This document shows, piece by piece, positions 58,609 through 64,000 of a stretch of 64,000 bases of DNA. The notes under the pieces are model-generated. The model ran no database searches. It was given only the letters and a program-made list of their open reading frames with translations, and was not told where the DNA came from. Origin of the DNA: Aotearoamyces nothofagi (lineage: Eukaryota > Ascomycota > Leotiomycetes > Leotiales > Tympanidaceae); contig JADDTR010000030.1 in NCBI GenBank assembly GCA_015345905.1, forward strand, positions 1-64,000, read 5' to 3'. The position numbers and the translations under genes are program-made. Positions within the stretch are counted from its first letter, which is position 1. Every line of letters starts with the position of its first letter.

Positions 58609-58999
58609 GTTGAAGGAGTGGTAGTGACAGACTAACTTCAATGATGTTGTGTTGTAAAGTGACGGTCGATAAGTTGCCAACCTGGTAAACGGCGTTTGCC
58701 GGGCCGTGATACGCTAGACTCCGTTCAGACAGCTTGACTTCCGTGTCAGAAGTGGTGATACCTCGGCCAGTTCTCTTCCATATCTGGCAATTACTCAAGC
58801 ATCCGAGCTTTGCATTGTATAATCGGAACACGGTTGGGTCGCCAGAATATCTAGTTGTAGTACGTCGTTGCTCAGTGATACCACGACATCCAGAAAGTAT
58901 AGCGGTCTCCTGTAAAACCCAGACAACAAATCGACACCAGCCGCCTTTAAGCAATTACACATTTGCTGTCAAGTATTCGCCATCGCTTCTGCAAACGCT

Positions 59000-60453
59000 A
59001 TGGCATACAACGATGATGCCGTCCTTTCGAAGCTCTCTGCCTTGAATGAGACCCAAGAGAGCATCGTCACAGTGGCCCAATGGGTCATGTTCCACAGGTA
59101 TCTACACCAAACGAATTCACCGACTATGTGCAGTTCTCTAACGCGTCCGTTTGCTAGGAGACATGCAGATCGTACAGGTCAGCTTTGGTTGCAGCGTTTG
59201 AAGGACTCTGGAAGCAATAAGAGACTGAATCTCATCTACCTTGCCAATGGTAAGTCACTTCCCGGCAGACATGTCTTTTGAATTGTTTACCCCTTTTGAG
59301 CTCCTGGTCGCAATGCTGATATGCCATTCTCATGTAGAGGTGGTTCAGCAATCGAAGGCTCGTCGCAAGGACGATTTCTTGATCGCCTTCTCACCAGTCA
59401 TTGCAGAGGCAACGGCTACAGCGTACAAGGGGGCGACGAACGAGGTACAGCAGAAGCTGAAGCGTGTCGTGGAAGTGTGGAGGCAGCGTCAGATCTTTGA
59501 AGCGCCCATTCAGGAGGCGATAGAATCACGAATTGATAGTAAGCTAAACGTCATATCTATTGACTTGTAGCTAATCCTACTTAGTAGCGGACAAAAACAA
59601 AGGGTCGGGTAAGAGAGGATTAATGGATGGCGGTTCTATCTTCTCCAAAGGAAACGGTTCTGTTCCAGCCGAACTTAATCCTCTGGTTGCTCCCCAGCAG
59701 ACAATCACCAAGTTAAGTCTCTCGACGAAGACTTCCGTCAATGCAGCCAACAAAGAGTACGAGAAACTCACAGACCCGGCCATTGCAACTCCCTCTGCGC
59801 CTGTTCATGCTGCCCGTCTTAACGGGCTCCTCAAGACACTCGCGAATGCTGAAGGCGCCGTTGCAGAAAGTATCAAAGCTCGCAAACTACTTGTTGAAGG
59901 CCTAGAGAAGATTTTGACCGCCAACCGCACCGCTCTTTCTGAGGAAGAAGCCCAGTTCGCAGAACTCTCTTCTCGAAGAGTCGCAATCGACGCCAAGAAG
60001 CATGATGTAGAAGACAGCATCATGCGTGGATTTGCCTCCAACAGTCCTGGCACCCCCGGCACCCCTGGCCAGAGCCACACCCCAACAACCCCCGCTCCAG
60101 AGCCCGACCGTCCCGAAGTCGAAGCCTTGACTCCACCAAGCTACGAAGGCCTGAGTCCCAGCGAGCCCGCCCCCGAGCCCTCGCCTCAACCAATCCCCAA
60201 CGCCACAACCGGCTCAGATATCAGCTACAAATCCGAGCCGAATCCCACAGCTCCCATCTCACCACCACCAGCCGCCGGATTCGATCTCCTCGCTAGCTTG
60301 TCCGGCTCGTACAATCCTCCTTCCGCCGGCAGCAACGGGAACCCAAAGAAGCGAAAGATTGAGATTGCGGATGAGTTTCCTAACTTGGGTGCAGATGCTA
60401 TGGATGGCATCGATGATGATGTTGCCGAGATGTTGAGGAACGATGTGCATTAG
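59000..60453 (+). CDS. Rtt103-like CID-domain protein
   Basis: RNA polymerase II CTD-interacting protein, recruited with the Rat1 exonuclease to Ser2-phosphorylated polymerase at gene 3' ends for transcription termination. Three introns interrupt the N-terminal CID: MAYNDDAVLSKLSALNETQE, then WLQRLKDSGSNKRLNLIYLAN (helices 3-4), then KDDFLIAFSPVIAEATATAY and KLKRVVEVWRQRQIFEAPIQ. After the CID, a coiled-coil region (about 195-300) and a Pro-rich tail contain PKKRKIEIADEF, a likely nuclear signal. Total is about 410 residues, close to yeast Rtt103. It is convergent with Cdc37 (325 bp between stops). Confidence 0.9.
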
Positions 60454-60777
60454 CTCCAACTTTTGCTAGCCCTAGGAGAGGAGATCTGGATATGATATGG
60501 TGGAGAATAGATAGATGGAGGCCGATATTGTTAGGGCGCAGAGGTCATCGGTAGCAGACTGAAAATAATCAAATGCAAGCATCTACAAGCTAGGTCTACA
60601 GCTAGTCACGACTTTACAAAATAATAAACCCTATCATTTGATATAGACTCGATGAAATCAATCTTTGATGATTTTCAACACAAGATATAGCGACGCCTGT
60701 TGCAATGCTTTTCATTTCATCAACTCATGACTTTACACACATTCTCTTCCGCTTTGACTCTAGCTTATCATTCCGGG

Positions 60778-62553
60778 TCACCAGCATACTTCGCGGACTC
60801 GGCCTCCTGGGCGCGCTTCGCCTCCTTGGCCGCAGCACGTTCCTGGTCTTCGAATTCTTTCAAGGCCGCCTGGCCCTCCTCGGTCGTGGCGTCGATGATC
60901 TGTTCTTCGAGAGACAGCATGCCGCCCTGTGGTTGCGTGAGTATATGAGCGGTATAGGGGTGCGGTCATTGGTGATGAGATGTGAGAGGGGTGGGGATAG
61001 AGGGGATAAATGGCATAATGGCATAGATAGGACCGAATGAAAAAAACATACTTCGCCCAACTGTCCCACCACCTCTTCGGCTTCCTCGACACTCATCTTC
61101 CCGAGCACCTTGTTAACCTCGTCCAAGCTACCGCTCTCCAGTGCACGTTGTAGTCCAGGTGGGAAGGCCTCGAATAACACTCTCGCCTGTTTCTCTGCCT
61201 CGTCCTCGCTCTCCTTGGGTGGGATACGAATATTAATCGTCGTTCCAGGATCCACAGCATGAAGCTGGATCTGCTCGACGCCGCCAACATTATCTGGATC
61301 CTCCCTAGCCCGCTCGGCATTGATCTCCTTGGCGCGAGAGCGGATGCGGTTATATGTATCGTTGACATCGTCGCTGAAGACTTTCTGCGCTTGGTGGCCG
61401 CGCGTGGTGATGCGTTTGAAGAAGAGGCCGACGCCATCTCTGCCTAAGGAGCGACAGTATTGAAGAAGAAGAGCTTGGTGTACACATTGGCGTGCAAAAT
61501 CACCTTTGCCAGAGAGTTCGAGGTTGAATGCCATGACTAGCAATCCATCCGTCTCGCGCTCGGCGACAACGGATGGGTGTTCAGAGATGAATTGAAGACA
61601 GGAGCGGTAGTCGCCGAGCTTGATTTGGGCGAATTGTTTGCCCAGTGCTGAAGCTTCGACTTCTTCGTCGTCAGAATCGGATTCGGCCGAGGTCTTGGGC
61701 TCGTCGACGTCGGCGTCTGTGCCGGATGATAAGGGATTGATTTGGCCAGTTATAGGATCAGGCTGTGGAAGAGCGTGAGGGTTCAGGACTTCTACGGCTT
61801 GGACCTTGGTTTTGGTAGTAGATTTGGGCTTGCTGCTTGTAGAGGCCGGCGCTGAGTGGGTTGGCTTATCGGCCTTGGAAACGATAGATGTATTGAAGCC
61901 GGTGTGAATGCTCTCGCTGGTAATTTTCTTGCCTTCTTCCTTCTCAAGCTCGGCCAATTTTTCTAGAAGCTGACGTTGTAGATCCTGAATCTTAGCTTCA
62001 TGCACTTTCACCTCCGCAACATAGGCATCAAAGCGATTTACTGGTTTTGATTCATCGACCTTGGCTTTTACTTGATCGACCAATGTAGCTATCATCTTCG
62101 AATAGGTAGGAAGTTGCTCCTTCTCATCCGTGTGCACGCCTTCGGGTCTTGGGGGCGGTTGGTCTGCATCTGCGTCTGTGGACTCCATCAGGGATTGAAA
62201 CATCAATTCATCTGGGCTTCGGCTTTCTGCTTCTTCCTTGTGCGACTGGAGAGCTGTGAGGAGGCCATTTATGCGTGCCAGGAAGCCGTCGTTTATGATA
62301 CGTTCGTATTTCAGGGTTTCGATCTGGTGTCTACGTTGATAGCGCTCTTGATGGATTTGATTCTGCTTCGCTCGGATGAAGGAGCGCTTGTCGACGTTGG
62401 GGTGGACTTCGATGTCGGAATCGTCGCTCAATTCCAGAGCATCCTATATTGTCAGCCTTGTCTGTTCAGCCGTATGGTGGGGTCTGAGAGGAGGAATATG
62501 GTTTGAGAAGTTGAGTTTATTGTACCTACCCACTTGCTGTAGTCGACAACCAT
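60778..62553 (-). CDS. cdc37: Hsp90 co-chaperone Cdc37
   Basis: Kinase-specific adaptor that loads client kinases onto Hsp90. The inferred first exon gives MVVDYSKW, the invariant family start, spliced to DALELSDDSDIEVHPNVDKR, which holds the CK2-phosphorylated serine. The N-terminal kinase-binding domain reads KRSFIRAKQNQIHQERYQRR. The middle Hsp90-binding domain includes GDYRSCLQFISEHP, LLVMAFNLELSGK and GVGLFFKRITTRGHQAQKVF. The C-terminal part is EDEAEKQARVLFEAFPPGLQ, with a last exon after the intron at about 60,928-61,050 ending AKYAGDPE. Length is about 515 residues. Reading through that last intron gives a false C terminus. Confidence 0.95.
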
Positions 62554-63524
62554 CTTGATATCAACGCGGTGATACGCGGTCAAAATCTGTGCTGTGGAAG
62601 AAAAGCGCGAAGTGAAGCTATAAATATAATAAAGCCCTTCGATAGAAGCTCCCAGATAGCTGTGGTAACATGCCTCAGTTCACGTGAACTTGCCCCTCAG
62701 GCATAAACTTATCCTTCCACGGGTGCACCGCACAGCATAAAATAGAACGCTAGTAGATACCTCTGATACCTCTGTCGCCCGTCATCTTTGATGAGGGAGC
62801 AACGCGTATTGCTTTTGAGGCCGCTGCTACTTTCAGATCAAGCATTGTATCCTCTATGGTGTGCTCTTTGTTTCCTGCAGAACAGAAGGAGGCATCATAG
62901 AGAAGAATAAATATGCGTATATATATCAGTGCTATAAGATTGGTGTGTCGAGTTTAAATGATGGCTTGGGAGCTTAGACTTCCCTTCTAATTGTATAGCG
63001 TACAAAGGTCCCTTTTCCATCACCATTGCTGGAGTAATGTATATCCTTCGTTGACTGGTTTCAGCTCTACTGGAAGACTACTTGTATACAGAACTGCCTC
63101 AGCCCTCGGCAGTCGGCAGTAGAGCCATGAGAATTGGGCGGTAGAGTAGGAATGGGGTTTGAACACCAGCGGAAGATTCGCACCAAGTCCTACGTCGTGT
63201 GCTAATGCTAAGATATATCAATAATGTATACCAGAGTATATACATGCATGTATGATTTGCACATGAATGCGCGGGCCCGATGCGTGCAAGCACGTCCTCA
63301 GCAAAGTTAAGTGTGTAGCAGCGGTACCTTAGGCTGCCGTAGCGACTTGCGATGACGGAGCGAGGATGCTGCGAGGCGCATAAGAAATCGTTGAGGTCGA
63401 TTACCAAACTCCAACATACGTCCCTGCCCACGCAATAATGTCAGGACGGCGACGGCACAGTTCTCAACTTCACCGGTGATATCAGTGGATCTGATTCCAC
63501 ATACCTTTCAACGCGCAAGTAGCA
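62554..63524. other. Divergent intergenic, no gene seen
   Basis: 970 bp between the Cdc37 start and the next gene's start. A minus frame at about 63,099-63,431 has no similarity that I recognise. It likely holds two promoters. Confidence 0.55.
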
Positions 63525-64000
63525 ATGCGCCACGCACTGGCTCTGAGGACCCCGGGCTGGAGGACCTTGGTAGATAATGCCCCAGGGAGACAGCTCCCAT
63601 TGACACAGGCTTCGATCGCAGTATCGCGGCCGTCGTGTCCTGTGGCCTCACTGCAGGGCAGACGGTGTATCAGCAGCTTTGCACCCAGGCCAACCAGCTT
63701 GATCAAGGCCAGGATAGAACTTGTGCCCAGCAGATTCCCTCTGCCACGATCTCTTATAAACTCGCAGTGGAAGCCTGCACTCGCTCAACTTCGATCTCTT
63801 TCAAGCACATCCCGGAATCTCGAAGCATCAAAGTCACCAAGAGAAGAGAAATCAAGAGATGAGACCCCGACGGAGAAGGCACGGCGAGAGGAGGATGAAG
63901 AGGATCTGGCAGACGAGGCTGGGTTCGCTCGGTCGGAAAAGGCAACACGTGCAGCACAAGTAAACCTTTCTGCCAGACTTGCTAAGGATGGAAAGACGCA
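63525..64000 (+). CDS. 5' part of a probable mitochondrial ABC transporter (Mdl1-like), cut by the window end
   Basis: From the ATG at 63525 the frame stays open to the last base: 158 codons with no stop. The N terminus (MRHALALRTPGWRTLVDNAP) and later LRSLSSTSRNLE are Arg/Ser-rich with few acids, as in mitochondrial presequences. The downstream part, EKARREEDEEDLADEAGF then RSEKATRAAQVNLSARLAK, matches my memory of the segment preceding TM1 in filamentous-fungal Mdl1-type peptide exporters of the inner membrane. No membrane helix or ATPase motif lies within the window, so the identification rests on that segment. Overlapping frames on both strands here are shadows. It is divergent from Cdc37. 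Confidence 0.6.
   Translation, partial: MRHALALRTPGWRTLVDNAPGRQLPLTQASIAVSRPSCPVASLQGRRCISSFAPRPTSLIKARIELVPSRFPLPRSLINSQWKPALAQLRSLSSTSRNLEASKSPREEKSRDETPTEKARREEDEEDLADEAGFARSEKATRAAQVNLSARLAKDGKT

Noticed and set aside
60860-60940. Read-through C terminus of Cdc37 (Arg/Ser/His-rich)
   Set aside because: It is intronic; splicing to the exon ending AKYAGDPE gives the family-typical end.

Overview
The window is a chromosome end of a filamentous ascomycete. It opens with four CCCTAA telomere units. Its genes have short (about 50-70 bp) GT-AG introns, fungal-type Zn2Cys6 and PDR-type ABC proteins, and a calmodulin gene with the split architecture common in Pezizomycotina. The content fits Eurotiomycetes (Aspergillus/Penicillium/Talaromyces relatives), but I cannot fix the genus.

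Bases 1-14,150 are gene-poor, TpA-rich subtelomere with the look of repeat-induced point mutation (RIP). They hold the C-terminal two-thirds of a decayed SNF2-type helicase gene cut by the telomere, two arrays of a 14-bp palindrome (ATAACTGCAGTTAT and its RIP-like variants), a 753-bp tandem duplication, minisatellites, a 7.2-kb fossil Ty3/Gypsy chromovirus with matching 317-bp LTRs, and a solo LTR ending 13 bp from the first intact gene.

Bases 14,163-42,120 are mainly transport and catabolism: a PDR-type ABC exporter; a block made of an NCS1 nucleobase permease, a Zn2Cys6 regulator and a XanA/TauD-like dioxygenase, which share TCGGCCGA promoter sites; and a divergent pair of a second NCS1 permease with an ATP-dependent hydantoinase/DUF917 fusion. 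Both permease promoters are rich in HGATAR (GATA-factor) sites. Together this suggests uptake and breakdown of N-heterocycles (purines, pyrimidines, hydantoins). A GH47 mannosidase, calmodulin and a Tlg2 syntaxin sit between the two sets.

After a 3.7-kb stretch without a recognisable gene, 45.8-64 kb is conserved core: an uncharacterised protein, Iwr1, a CBM48 protein with a C-terminal membrane anchor, a large PPR-like mitochondrial protein divergent from COX7, clathrin light chain divergent from an Rtt103-like CID protein, Cdc37, and the 5' end of a probable mitochondrial ABC transporter (Mdl1 type) running off the window. One intron-containing tRNA-Pro(UGG) lies at 21.4 kb.
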